64,000 nucleotides of DNA, from NCBI RefSeq assembly GCF_003797185.1, contig NZ_RKMH01000002.1:186001-250000 (forward strand), in the 5' to 3' direction. This document shows, one piece after another, positions 28,115-36,807 of this stretch. Every line of letters begins with the position of its first letter. The stretch's first letter is position 1. Source of the stretch: Gordonia oryzae (lineage in GTDB: Bacteria; Actinomycetota; Actinomycetes; Mycobacteriales; Mycobacteriaceae). The translations under genes and the position numbers were made by a program. The notes under the pieces were generated by a model. That model saw nothing but the letters and a program-made list of their open reading frames with translations. It did no database searches and had not been told where the DNA came from.

Positions 28115-28771
28115 ATGAAGAAGATCAGCACACGGCGTGCGATCGCGGCCGCCGGTGTCGTTGGCGCCGCATTGATGGGCCTGACCAGCCTGGGTGCCGG
28201 CGGCGCCGTGGCCGGCCCGTTGCCGGGAGCCAAGGTCGTCAAGAAGCTTGTCGATGGCACACCGGTCACGATCCAGCTCTACGACGAGAGTGCCGACGTC
28301 CATCCGGCCGTAACTAATATTGCAACAAGCCGTGAAGTATTCGTTTCCGGCAAAGTACGGGTCACTGTCGGCGGTCAAGCTGATGGCGGCACGATTTCCG
28401 CCGGTTACATCGTCGGATGTCAGCTCAACTTCGGAGCCAGCTCCGGGACTTCGGGTGGGGCAGCTCTTGGAAGTGGCGGTTCCGTCACGCCTTCCGGGTC
28501 TGCTACCGGTGGTTTTACTTTGAGCCCCGGTGAGGCGGTGTTTGTTCCGACAGTGGGTACTCTGATCGGCCTCGAAGACAGCAGCAGCAACGCCATCAAC
28601 GCGAACACCTTCTCGGGCACCACCGGTGGTGTGGCCTACAGCCAGGAGAAGTTCGGGGTTGACGGCTGCGCCGGCTATGCGCAGGCCAAGGCCGTCGTTC
28701 AGGTTACCGTCGAGACGGACGCTGTCAAGGGTGTTCTGACCGCCTACGGCAAGCCGTTCAGCATCGGCTGA
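28115..28771 (+). CDS. MspA-family porin 2
   Basis: A 218-residue paralogue of the preceding porin. It has a signal peptide (AAAGVVGAALMGLTSLGAGG, cleavage near AVAG), PLPGAKVVKKLVDGTPV, YIVGCQLNFG, LSPGEAVFVP, KFGVDGCAGYAQAKA and the end YGKPFSIG. The two cysteines are in the same places. The 77-base gap has its own ribosome site GAAGGGG. The two may form mixed channels or be used under different conditions. A strong terminator follows. Confidence 0.92.
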   Translation: MKKISTRRAIAAAGVVGAALMGLTSLGAGGAVAGPLPGAKVVKKLVDGTPVTIQLYDESADVHPAVTNIATSREVFVSGKVRVTVGGQADGGTISAGYIVGCQLNFGASSGTSGGAALGSGGSVTPSGSATGGFTLSPGEAVFVPTVGTLIGLEDSSSNAINANTFSGTTGGVAYSQEKFGVDGCAGYAQAKAVVQVTVETDAVKGVLTAYGKPFSIG

Positions 28772-28806
28772 CATTCGCGGCCGGACCTCACGGTCCTTCA
28801 CGCAAC

Positions 28807-28840
28807 AAGGGCGGGAAACCAGAAATGGTTTCCCGCCCTT
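28807..28840 (+). terminator. Strong terminator after the porin pair
   Basis: AAGGGCGGGAAACC and GGTTTCCCGCCCTT form a perfect 14-pair stem with a six-base loop, followed by TTTGT. It ends the porin transcript. The rest of 28841-29083 shows no gene. Confidence 0.88.
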
Positions 28841-29083
28841 TGTCGTTCCTTCGGGCGCGGCATAGGGGAGGACCGCGATCCTGCCGGAACGAGGTGCGCC
28901 GTGTGGGTTGTGCGCGGGTCGGGGGAGATGCGCACTTCCCGCACGGCACCACGGTTGCTCGATTAACCGTGAGCCGGCCGGGTGTTGCCGACGGGATTGA
29001 CAGTAGGCCCGCGACCTGGGGAGTCGTTCGGGGAAACCTGTGAAAGCGCTGGCCGGTCGATCGCGCCGCCCGATGTGGTCGAC

Positions 29084-31198
29084 TTATCCGTTTTCGTTGC
29101 GCTGCTCCAGGATTCGGTGAGAGCTGGCCTCGGGTGAGATGTCGAGCCGGCGCAGCAGTTGGGCGTTCAGCGCCACGACGACGGTGGACGCCGACATCAG
29201 GATCGCGCCGACGCTCATCGGCAGCACGAAGCCGATCGGCGCGAGCACGCCGGCCGCCAGCGGCACCGAGATCAGGTTGTATCCCGCTGCCCACCACAGG
29301 TTCTGCTGCATCTTGCGATAGCCCGCACGCGACAACTCGATCACCGACAACACCGGGCGGGGATCGGGGGAGGCGAGGATGACGCCGGCGGAGGCGACCG
29401 CGACGTCGGTGCCCGCACCGATCGCGATGCCGACGTCGGCTTGTGCGAGAGCGGGGGCGTCGTTGACGCCGTCGCCGACCATGGCGACCCGATGGCCCTC
29501 GCGCTGAAGCTCAGAAACCTTGGCGGACTTGTCTTCTGGACGTACACCCGCATACACGCGGTCGATGTCGAGTTCGGCGGCGACGCTGTCGGCAACGGCC
29601 TGCGCATCTCCGGTGACCACCACCACCTGCACGCCGAGGCGGTGTAGGGCGTCGACGGCCTGCCGCGATTCGGGGCGGACCTCATCGGCGAGTCGCAGTG
29701 CCCCGATCACCGCGCCATCGGCGACCACGTGCAGGATGATCGCGCCCTGCGCGCGCCAGTCGTCGGCGACGGTGAGCTCGTCGAGTCCCATCTCATCGAG
29801 CATGCGTGGGCCACCCACATGAATTTCGTGGCCGTTTACCGTTGCTGTGACGCCGACGGCCGGAGACGATGAGAAGTCCTGTGCGGGTATGATGTTCAGT
29901 TCCTCGGAGCGAGCGGCCTGGACGATTGCGCGGGCCAGGGGGTGTTCGCTGCCGGATTCTGCGGACGCTGCAGCGGCGAGGACGTCATCGGTGGAATGGG
30001 CCGGAGTCGGCTTCACGGCGGTGACCGCGGGCTCGCCCTTGGTCAGAGTTCCCGTCTTGTCGAACAAGACCGCGTCGACGGTCCGCATGGACTCGAGCGC
30101 CAGGCGGTCCTTGATCAGCACCCCGCCGCGCGCGGCCCGTTCGGTGGCGATCGCGACGACCAACGGGATGGCCAGTCCCAGCGCGTGCGGGCAGGCGATG
30201 ACGAGCACGGTGATGGTGCGGACGACGGCATCGCCGGGCATGCCGAGTGCGACCCACACGATCGCCGTCAGAACGGCTGAGCCCAGCGCGAACCAGAACA
30301 GCCAGCCGGCGGCGGTGTCGGCGAGACGCTGTGCCCGCGAGGATGACGCTTGTGCTTCGGCGACGAGTCGTCCGATCCCTCCCAGGGCCGTGCCGTCGCC
30401 GATCGCCGAGACCTCGATCCGCAGACCGGAATCGGTGGCGACGGTGCCTGCCACCACCGAATCCCCGACGCCACGCGTGACCGGCGTGGATTCGCCGGTC
30501 ACCATCGATTCGTCGAGGTTCGCCGACCCGTCCAGAACGATACCGTCGGCTGGTATCGACCCGCCCGGGCGTACGAGAACCACGTCGCCGACGACGAGGT
30601 CGGCCGGCGCGACGCTCACAATCTGCTCGTCGACCACCTTCTCGGCGGAGTCCGGGAGCAATGCCGCGAGCGAATCGAGAGCTGATGTCGCCTGCGCCAG
30701 CGAACGCATCTCGATCCAGTGACCGAGCAGCATGATGACGACGAGAAGTGCCAGCTCCCACCAGAAATCGAGCTCGTTGTCGAGCAGGTGCAGGGTCGAT
30801 CCCCACGACGCGACAAACGCGACGGTGATCGCGAGCGCGATCAACAGCATCATTCCCGGAGCGCGGGAACGGATCTCGCCGACCGCCCCACCGAGGAAGG
30901 GTCGACCTCCCCACAGGTAGATCACGGTTCCGATCGCCGGCGATACCCAGCGCACCCAGTCGGGGGAGGGGAGTGAGTAGCCGATCAACTCGGCGAACAT
31001 GCCGCTGACCACCACGGTCGGGATCGCGAGCACCAGCATGATCCAGAACAGCCGACGGAACGCGGCGACATGGTCGCCGTGCCCGGTGTGACCACTCATT
31101 GCAGTGTGACCGGAATGGCCGGCGTGTGCTGAGTGCGTGTGTTCCGGGTGATCGGTGGTGTTCCCTTGCTGGTCGTGCTGCTCCATGCCGCCGACCAT
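29084..31198 (-). CDS. copB: Copper-type P1B ATPase, CopB-like (CPH class)
   Basis: A metal-transporting P-type ATPase of about 704 residues. The first 45 residues are His-rich (HPEHTHSAHAGHSGHT). There are eight membrane helices, with CPHALGLAIP in the ion pathway (CPH marks the P1B-3/CopB group), phosphatase motif TGES, phosphorylation site DKTGTLTKGE and hinge GDGVNDAPAL. It exports Cu(I)/Cu(II) or silver from the cytoplasm. A CsoR-type box touches the ATG at 31198; an ATG four codons later at 31186 is the alternative start. No CsoR or metal-chaperone gene is adjacent. Confidence 0.92.
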   Translation of the reverse strand: MVGGMEQHDQQGNTTDHPEHTHSAHAGHSGHTAMSGHTGHGDHVAAFRRLFWIMLVLAIPTVVVSGMFAELIGYSLPSPDWVRWVSPAIGTVIYLWGGRPFLGGAVGEIRSRAPGMMLLIALAITVAFVASWGSTLHLLDNELDFWWELALLVVIMLLGHWIEMRSLAQATSALDSLAALLPDSAEKVVDEQIVSVAPADLVVGDVVLVRPGGSIPADGIVLDGSANLDESMVTGESTPVTRGVGDSVVAGTVATDSGLRIEVSAIGDGTALGGIGRLVAEAQASSSRAQRLADTAAGWLFWFALGSAVLTAIVWVALGMPGDAVVRTITVLVIACPHALGLAIPLVVAIATERAARGGVLIKDRLALESMRTVDAVLFDKTGTLTKGEPAVTAVKPTPAHSTDDVLAAAASAESGSEHPLARAIVQAARSEELNIIPAQDFSSSPAVGVTATVNGHEIHVGGPRMLDEMGLDELTVADDWRAQGAIILHVVADGAVIGALRLADEVRPESRQAVDALHRLGVQVVVVTGDAQAVADSVAAELDIDRVYAGVRPEDKSAKVSELQREGHRVAMVGDGVNDAPALAQADVGIAIGAGTDVAVASAGVILASPDPRPVLSVIELSRAGYRKMQQNLWWAAGYNLISVPLAAGVLAPIGFVLPMSVGAILMSASTVVVALNAQLLRRLDISPEASSHRILEQRNENG

Positions 31199-31215
31199 AT
31201 ACCCCTAGGGGGTAT
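31199..31215. promoter_or_regulatory. CsoR-like copper operator
   Basis: ATACCCCTAGGGGGTAT is an inverted repeat of ATACCCC/GGGGTAT, the typical shape of CsoR sites in actinobacteria. It lies directly before the copB start, so the CopB ATPase is probably induced by copper. Its contact with the start codon suggests a leaderless or very short-leader transcript, or use of the ATG at 31186. Confidence 0.75.
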
Positions 31216-31260
31216 GTCGCAACGATGCTCTGGACTGTGTGAATCGGGTTCGGTCAAAGA

Positions 31261-31296
31261 CGAAGGCCCGGATCCCTTTCGGGAAACGGGCCTTCG
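31261..31296. terminator. Terminator between mscL and copB
   Basis: CGAAGGCCCG and CGGGCCTTCG form a ten-pair stem, with a nested small hairpin (TCCC-TTTC-GGGA) in the loop. It lies 18 bases past the mscL stop on the minus strand. Confidence 0.75.
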
Positions 31297-31313
31297 ATGG
31301 GGACGTTCGCGAC

Positions 31314-32171
31314 TCAGCGGGAATGGCGACCGGGGCCGTCCGGCGGATAGTCGCCGGGGTACTCGCCCGGATACTGCTGATCGGGCGGCGGATAGTTGCC
31401 CGGAGGGTAGTTGCCGGGCGCTCCGCCGGCCGGGGGGTAATTACCCGGCGGAGGGTAGCTGCCCGGCGCGGGTGACGGGGTCGGCCAGCCAGGTCCTGGA
31501 TACGGCGCGGTGCCCGGGCCCTGGCCGGGACGCTCCGGCGGGGCAAATGGCCCCGACGGTGCCGGATCGGAATACGGTGCGGGCGGCGTGCTGATCCGCT
31601 TCGTCGTGGTGTCGACGGCACTGGCTGAGCCATCGCGTTCGGATGGTCCGCCGGGGATACCAGTGGGTGGTCCGGACGGGTCACTGAGGTGCGGCGGGAG
31701 AATCGACTGCGCCTGTTCCTTGGCTGCAGAGCGCGAGCCCTCGGGAGCCAGGTAGTCGCGGATTTCGGTGAGCAGTGAGATCTCGGTGGCCTCGGCCTCG
31801 TCGGGTTTCTTGTCCAGCGAAGAGAGTTTGTTGTACGGCACGATGATGATGAAGTAGATGACGGCAGCGACGATCAGGAAGTTGATGATCGCGGCGATCA
31901 GCCCGCCGAAGTCGAGGAAGGTCGCCTGGTTGTCGGTGACCTTGAAACCGAGCCCACAGACCGATACCGGGTTGTTGACGGCGGTCTCGCCGGCTTTTGC
32001 GGTCGATGAGCCACAGTCGCCCTGACCGGTGGGGATGGCCGCCAACAACGGATTGATGATGCCGGTGGTGAACGCGGTGACGATACCGGTGAACGCGGCG
32101 CCGACGATGACCGCTGTGGCCAATTCGACGACGTTGCCTCTGAGTATGAAATCCTTGAAGCCCTTGAGCAC
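31314..32171 (-). CDS. mscL: Large-conductance mechanosensitive channel with long Pro-rich tail
   Basis: A 285-residue MscL, about twice the usual length. The N-terminal 140 residues are normal: MLKGFKDFILRGNVVELATAV, first helix, a 40-residue loop with two cysteines (GDCGSS, SVCGLG), second helix IINFLIVAAVIYFIIIVPYN and the cytoplasmic helix LLTEIRDYL. The last 130 residues are disordered, rich in Pro/Gly/Tyr/Ser, with repeats such as GNYPP. The channel releases solutes on osmotic downshock. GTG start at 32171. mscL also lies near moaB2 in mycobacteria. Confidence 0.93.
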   Translation of the reverse strand: MLKGFKDFILRGNVVELATAVIVGAAFTGIVTAFTTGIINPLLAAIPTGQGDCGSSTAKAGETAVNNPVSVCGLGFKVTDNQATFLDFGGLIAAIINFLIVAAVIYFIIIVPYNKLSSLDKKPDEAEATEISLLTEIRDYLAPEGSRSAAKEQAQSILPPHLSDPSGPPTGIPGGPSERDGSASAVDTTTKRISTPPAPYSDPAPSGPFAPPERPGQGPGTAPYPGPGWPTPSPAPGSYPPPGNYPPAGGAPGNYPPGNYPPPDQQYPGEYPGDYPPDGPGRHSR

Positions 32172-32340
32172 TTCCGGTCCTTCCTGATCGGTCTTCGGTG
32201 CCGGGTAGTCGTGTCGTGACGCCCACAGGTGGGCATGGATTCTGGGAAAACTCTATCCAGGATCGTAAACGAGGCTGTGTATTTCGCTCAGTGAGTCGGC
32301 ACTACGCATTACAGGGAACTACGTGTGTCCGGCCTGGCAC

Positions 32341-32997
32341 TCAGTGCAGCACTACCGCGAGAGGCACGTCGAGCCCTGCTCCGGCAACTCGATGAGCTGC
32401 GGTTTCGGTCATGGCGAGCAGGATGGGCGGGTTGCTCGCCGCGCGCGTCGGCGTCGTCGGGGCCCCACCGGGAACCAGTGCGACGATGGCGCCCGCGGCC
32501 AGGATCTGCGCCTGCGCGTTGAGCACGTCCACGAGATCCCCGGCCCGTAACAGTGAAGCGACCGTGTCGTCGGCGAGTCGGACCGGCACCAACCGCGCAT
32601 CGGCCCGTCCGGTCAACTCCATCGGCAGGCGCGGCGACAGTAGCCGCGCCTCGGTGACGATTTCTCCGGCGCGCACCGGGCCGGTCACCGTATGCGATTC
32701 GCCGTCGGCGGTCAGCCGTAGCGCTCCGTCGGGCACGAGGTCCACCGGAATGCGGAGTTCGCGCAGGTCGGTGCCGGTCACGGTGTGTCCCGGAAGCAGA
32801 TCGCGCGCCGCCACCAAGACCGGCGCATCGGTCCTCGTTCGCTGACCGGTAACGCCGACGACGACGGCCACCGCCACCAGTAGCAGTGCTGCGCTGCGCC
32901 GGATCATCACCGACCGCGCCCATCCCGGACGCAGTGCGTGACCGACGCGATCCCGCAGTCGCGGCCCGAGAGCCGAACCACCTCCGAAGATATTCAT
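32341..32997 (-). CDS. SAF-domain membrane protein (CpaB/RcpC-like)
   Basis: A 218-residue protein with an N-terminal membrane helix (AALLLVAVAVVVGVTG) and a SAF domain outside (VLVAARDLLPGHTVTGTDLRE, then VRAGEIVTEARLL and LRAGDLVDVL). SAF domains occur in CpaB of Flp pili and in sugar-binding proteins; no other pilus gene is near. A homologous gene precedes the Ruc gene in M. tuberculosis. The ATG at 32997 is chosen. The gap 32172-32340 shows nothing clear. Confidence 0.75.
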   Translation of the reverse strand: MNIFGGGSALGPRLRDRVGHALRPGWARSVMIRRSAALLLVAVAVVVGVTGQRTRTDAPVLVAARDLLPGHTVTGTDLRELRIPVDLVPDGALRLTADGESHTVTGPVRAGEIVTEARLLSPRLPMELTGRADARLVPVRLADDTVASLLRAGDLVDVLNAQAQILAAGAIVALVPGGAPTTPTRAASNPPILLAMTETAAHRVAGAGLDVPLAVVLH

Positions 32998-33216
32998 GAC
33001 GGGCAAACCTATCGGCCCCTCGGCGCGCCCGAGAGGCCTGAGTGGCGCGCTGTGGATAAAAGGCTTGTGGGCCTTGTTCTTCCACAGGGTGAACCTTCCA
33101 GATTGGACGTGGGCCCGTGTGAACTGGGAGAATGACTCCCGGTGTGCCGGGAAGCCTGGTCGGCTCCGCGCTCGTGACGAGCCGGATTCGTGCCGACGAC
33201 CGATGAGGAGCCGCCC

Positions 33217-34524
33217 GTGACGGACCCCGACAACACCTCCACCGAACCCCACGCCGAGAATCCCGCCAAGACCGGCCACGCGTCCCGGCGCGTTGCCGAC
33301 CGACGGGCACGCATGCGGCGGCTGCTCGCCCTCGACACCACCAGCGGCGTCCTGCTGTTGACCTTCGCGGCAATCGCGATGATCTGGGCCAACACAGGGT
33401 GGCGCGAGGCCTATCACCACCTACTGGCGATCGAGGTCGGCCCGGAGTCACTCCACCTGCACCTGACGCTGGCGCACTGGGCGGCCGACGGTCTGCTCGC
33501 CATCTTCTTCTTCGTCGTGGGTGTAGAGCTCAAACACGAATTCGTCGCCGGGGGGCTGCGCGATCTGCGGCTCGCCGGTGTGCCGATCGCGGCAGCGGTA
33601 GGCGGCATGATCGCGCCGGCAGTGGTGTATCTGCTGGTCGTGGGAACCACCTCGGACGATCCGTCCGCGCTGCACGGCTGGGCGACGCCGACCGCAACCG
33701 ACATTGCCTTCGCCCTGGCCGTGCTCGCCATCTGCGGGCGTGGACTTCCGCTGGCGCTGCGTACCTTCCTGCTGACCCTGGCCGTCGTCGACGACCTGCT
33801 GGGCATCATCGTGATTGCCACCGTCTACACCGACTCCGTCGATCTGCTGATGTTGGGTGCGGCGGTGCTCGTCGTCGCAGTCTTCGCGCTCGCCGTGCGT
33901 GCGCCGCGCACCCGCTGGTGGCTGTTGTTGCCTCTGGCGGTGGCGGCGTGGGCGTTGATGCACGCCTCCGGGGTACACGCCACGGTCGCCGGTGTCCTCC
34001 TCGGATTCGTGGTGCCCGCCAAGCCGATTCGCGGTGAGAAGCGCAGCCGTGCAGAGCTCTTCGACGAGACGGTGCGACCCTGGTCGTCGTCAGTCGCTCT
34101 ACCGGTGTTCGCCTTCGCGTCCGCCGGGGTCTCTCTCGTCGGCGCCGGCGGCGCGCTGGTGGAACCGGTCTCCGTCGGGATCGTGGCCGGCTTGGTGCTC
34201 GGAAAGATCATCGGCGTGCTCGGCGCAACCGCGGTGCTGACCCGCTTCACGCCGCTACGACTGCCCGATGCGATCGGGCTGCGAGATCTCGTGCCGATCG
34301 GCATGCTCACCGGTGTCGGATTCACCGTCGCCTTGCTCATCTCGGAGCTGTCGTTCGAGGACGGCGAGCATGCCGCACCGGCCAAGGCTGCCATCGTCAT
34401 CGGATCGGTGATCGCCGCTGCTCTCGCGGGCGTGCTTTTGCGGTGGGATGCGCGCAAGAGTCGCGACCCCGACATGAACCGCGACGGCATTCCCGACCGC
34501 GACATCGAGGTCATCGGCGGATAG
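33217..34524 (+). CDS. nhaA: Na+/H+ antiporter NhaA
   Basis: A 435-residue NhaA with about 12 membrane helices. The ion-binding motifs are ATPTATDIAFALAVL (Asp133 equivalent) and LAVVDDLLGIIVIA (the Asp-Asp pair). It exchanges internal sodium for protons and sets pH and salt balance. The GTG at 33217 is chosen because GAGGAG lies six bases upstream; a GTG at 33190 is the alternative. The N-terminal 35 residues are charged and probably cytoplasmic. Confidence 0.93.
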   Translation: MTDPDNTSTEPHAENPAKTGHASRRVADRRARMRRLLALDTTSGVLLLTFAAIAMIWANTGWREAYHHLLAIEVGPESLHLHLTLAHWAADGLLAIFFFVVGVELKHEFVAGGLRDLRLAGVPIAAAVGGMIAPAVVYLLVVGTTSDDPSALHGWATPTATDIAFALAVLAICGRGLPLALRTFLLTLAVVDDLLGIIVIATVYTDSVDLLMLGAAVLVVAVFALAVRAPRTRWWLLLPLAVAAWALMHASGVHATVAGVLLGFVVPAKPIRGEKRSRAELFDETVRPWSSSVALPVFAFASAGVSLVGAGGALVEPVSVGIVAGLVLGKIIGVLGATAVLTRFTPLRLPDAIGLRDLVPIGMLTGVGFTVALLISELSFEDGEHAAPAKAAIVIGSVIAAALAGVLLRWDARKSRDPDMNRDGIPDRDIEVIGG

Positions 34525-34626
34525 CCTTCCTGAGCAGTGCAAACCGTGCCTACTGGCACTCGGAATGCCCGAGTGCCAGCTTCGGTTAAACTGGTCGAGG
34601 TTCCTACGTTCTTGTGGAGGTTTTCG

Positions 34627-34977
34627 GTGCCCACTTACTCGTATGCGTGCACGGAGTGTGACAACAAGTTCGACGTCGTGCAGTCGTTCTCCGACGACTC
34701 GCTCACCGAGTGCCCTCAGTGCACCGGGCGGCTGCGCAAACTGTTCAACTCTGTCGGGATCGTCTTCAAGGGCAGCGGCTTCTACCGCACGGACTCGCGC
34801 AACGGCTCGTCGTCGTCGGAGAGCAGTAGCTCCTCGGAATCCACGTCCGACTCGTCGTCGAGTTCGTCCTCGGACTCCTCGGCGAGCAGCAGCACCGGCT
34901 CGTCGTCGAGCAGTGACTCGACCTCGTCGTCGAACTCCTCGAGCAGCACCACGGCTGCGACACCCGCCTCGGCCTGA
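34627..34977 (+). CDS. ruc: Ruc-like zinc ribbon protein (FmdB family), redox-regulated chaperone
   Basis: A 116-residue protein. The FmdB zinc ribbon has CTEC and CPQC (four cysteines), followed by LFNSVGIVFKGSGFYRTD. The last 55 residues are almost only Ser, Thr, Ala and Asp and must be disordered. The M. tuberculosis homologue Rv0991c (Ruc) is a chaperone activated by oxidation of these cysteines, and the neighbours here (5-FTHF cyclo-ligase, galU) match. GTG start with GGAGG seven bases upstream. Confidence 0.85.
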   Translation: MPTYSYACTECDNKFDVVQSFSDDSLTECPQCTGRLRKLFNSVGIVFKGSGFYRTDSRNGSSSSESSSSSESTSDSSSSSSSDSSASSSTGSSSSSDSTSSSNSSSSTTAATPASA

Positions 34978-34995
34978 CCGACCCACCGGGCTTGC

Positions 34996-35571
34996 TCACC
35001 GCAGCAGCGTGAACCCACCACCCGGCGTGAGGGCCCACCCCATAGGAACGTCGTAGGCGTCGGCGGGTAAATCGTCGACCAGCTCATGGTCGTAGACGAT
35101 GCCGATGAGTGCGCCTGCAACCCCGGCGACGGAGCGGTCGTAATAGCCTGCGCCACGGCCCAATCGGACACCGGTGCGCGCGACCGCCAGCGCCGGGACA
35201 AAGACGGCGTCGGCATCTGAGATCGCATCGACACCCACCCGTGGGCCCGTCGGCTCGAGAAGTCCGAACCTGCCCCTGGCCAGTGAGTCCGGCGCGTCGT
35301 AGTGCACCCAGTCCAGTGCAGCCGGCGGCCCGGACGGCACCACTGGCAGCAACACTGTGCAGCCGTGGCCGCGTAGAGCGTCGAGAAGTGCTACCGACCC
35401 CGGTTCTGCGCCCACCGGAACGTAGGCCGCAACCGTCACCGTGGCGTCGAGCAGAACGGGACTCGACGTGAGGTGGGCGACGAGCCGGGCCGATGCGCGG
35501 TCACGATCGTCGACGGTCAACCTTGCTCGCCGCGCCGTGAATCCGGCCCGCAACTCGTCCTTGCCTGCCAC
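34996..35571 (-). CDS. 5-formyltetrahydrofolate cyclo-ligase
   Basis: A 191-residue enzyme that converts 5-formyl-THF to 5,10-methenyl-THF with ATP, recycling folate. Typical regions are VAAYVPVGAEPG, the substrate loop FGLLEPTGP and the phosphate-binding end VRLGRGAGYYDR. The GTG at 35571 has GGAG five bases before it. The frame continues upstream but without similarity. It is convergent with ruc, as in mycobacteria. Confidence 0.9.
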   Translation of the reverse strand: MAGKDELRAGFTARRARLTVDDRDRASARLVAHLTSSPVLLDATVTVAAYVPVGAEPGSVALLDALRGHGCTVLLPVVPSGPPAALDWVHYDAPDSLARGRFGLLEPTGPRVGVDAISDADAVFVPALAVARTGVRLGRGAGYYDRSVAGVAGALIGIVYDHELVDDLPADAYDVPMGWALTPGGGFTLLR

Positions 35572-35716
35572 AGGTTCTCCTTTGCTTCCACTCGCCGACG
35601 CCGCCCGTATCCTGGCGCTGACCAGGTGTAACACCGGTCCCGATGGCGGCGATCTCCCAGCGTTCGGGCACCGCAGTTGTGGCTGCCTCCCGGCCACCGA
35701 CACTAGGGTGTTTCTC

Positions 35717-36661
35717 ATGACCAGCGTGAGTAATTCGACGACCGAGATTCCCGAGTACCACGACGTACCCGATACCCCGCCGATCCCACGTACCGCGGTG
35801 GTTCCGGCAGCGGGCCTGGGCACACGATTCCTGCCGGCGACCAAGACGGTGCCCAAGGAGTTGTTGCCGGTTGTCGATACTCCCGGCATAGAGCTGGTCG
35901 CCGAGGAGGCCAAGTCCGCCGGAGCCGAACGGCTGCTGATCATCACCTCGCCCGGCAAAGACGGCGTGGTCGCGCACTTCGTCGAAGACCTGGTGCTGGA
36001 GAACACGTTGGCCAAGCGTGGCAAGGCGGCGATGCTTGCCAAGGTCCGTAAGGCGCCATCGCTACTCGACGTGGCCTCGGTGATCCAGGAGAAGCCGCTG
36101 GGCCTCGGTCACGCCGTGGGGTGCGTCGAGGAGTACCTCGATGACGACGAGGACGCAATCGCGGTGCTGCTACCCGACGATCTGGTGCTGCCCGGCGGGG
36201 TACTCGAGGTGATGGCCCGCACCCGGCAGCGACGCGGTGGATCGGTGCTGTGCGCCATCGAGGTTCCCGGCGACCGGATCAGTGCCTACGGCGTCTTTGA
36301 CGTCGAGGATCTGCCCGACGCCAATAACCCGAACGTCAAGCGTCTCAAGGGCATGGTCGAAAAGCCCGCACCCGAGGACGCGCCGTCGAATCTTGCCGCC
36401 GCCGGCCGATACATCCTCGACCGCAAGATCTTTGACGCGCTGCGTCGCATCAAGCCCGGTGCGGGTGGTGAATTGCAGCTGACCGACGCGATCGCCCTGC
36501 TCATCGAGGAAGGTGAGCCGGTGCATGTGGTCGTCCATCACGGCACCCGTCACGATCTCGGCAATCCCGGTGGCTACCTGAAAGCGGCCGTCGACTTCGC
36601 CCTTGACCGCGATGACTACGGACCCGACCTGCGCGAGTGGCTCACCGAGCGCCTCAAGTAG
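35717..36661 (+). CDS. galU: UTP-glucose-1-phosphate uridylyltransferase
   Basis: A 314-residue nucleotidyltransferase with VVPAAGLGTRFLPATKTVPKE-type substrate loop, ELLPVVDTPGIELVAEEA, EKPLGLGHAV and VEKPAPEDAPSNLA. It makes UDP-glucose for cell-wall arabinogalactan, trehalose and glycolipids. It heads a rightward series with glp and rimJ, conserved in mycolata. ATG at 35717. Confidence 0.95.
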   Translation: MTSVSNSTTEIPEYHDVPDTPPIPRTAVVPAAGLGTRFLPATKTVPKELLPVVDTPGIELVAEEAKSAGAERLLIITSPGKDGVVAHFVEDLVLENTLAKRGKAAMLAKVRKAPSLLDVASVIQEKPLGLGHAVGCVEEYLDDDEDAIAVLLPDDLVLPGGVLEVMARTRQRRGGSVLCAIEVPGDRISAYGVFDVEDLPDANNPNVKRLKGMVEKPAPEDAPSNLAAAGRYILDRKIFDALRRIKPGAGGELQLTDAIALLIEEGEPVHVVVHHGTRHDLGNPGGYLKAAVDFALDRDDYGPDLREWLTERLK

Positions 36662-36807
36662 GGCTGGGCCCGCTTCGTTTGGTGTAGACGGTCCCCGCGC
36701 GCCTGACACGTGTATGCGTGCCCGACGACTAGCCTTTACCCGAAGGTCGACCGGCAGGTACCCCGGCCGATGAGTGTGCGCACGGGCCGGCGGCGGAGTG
36801 AGGTGAG

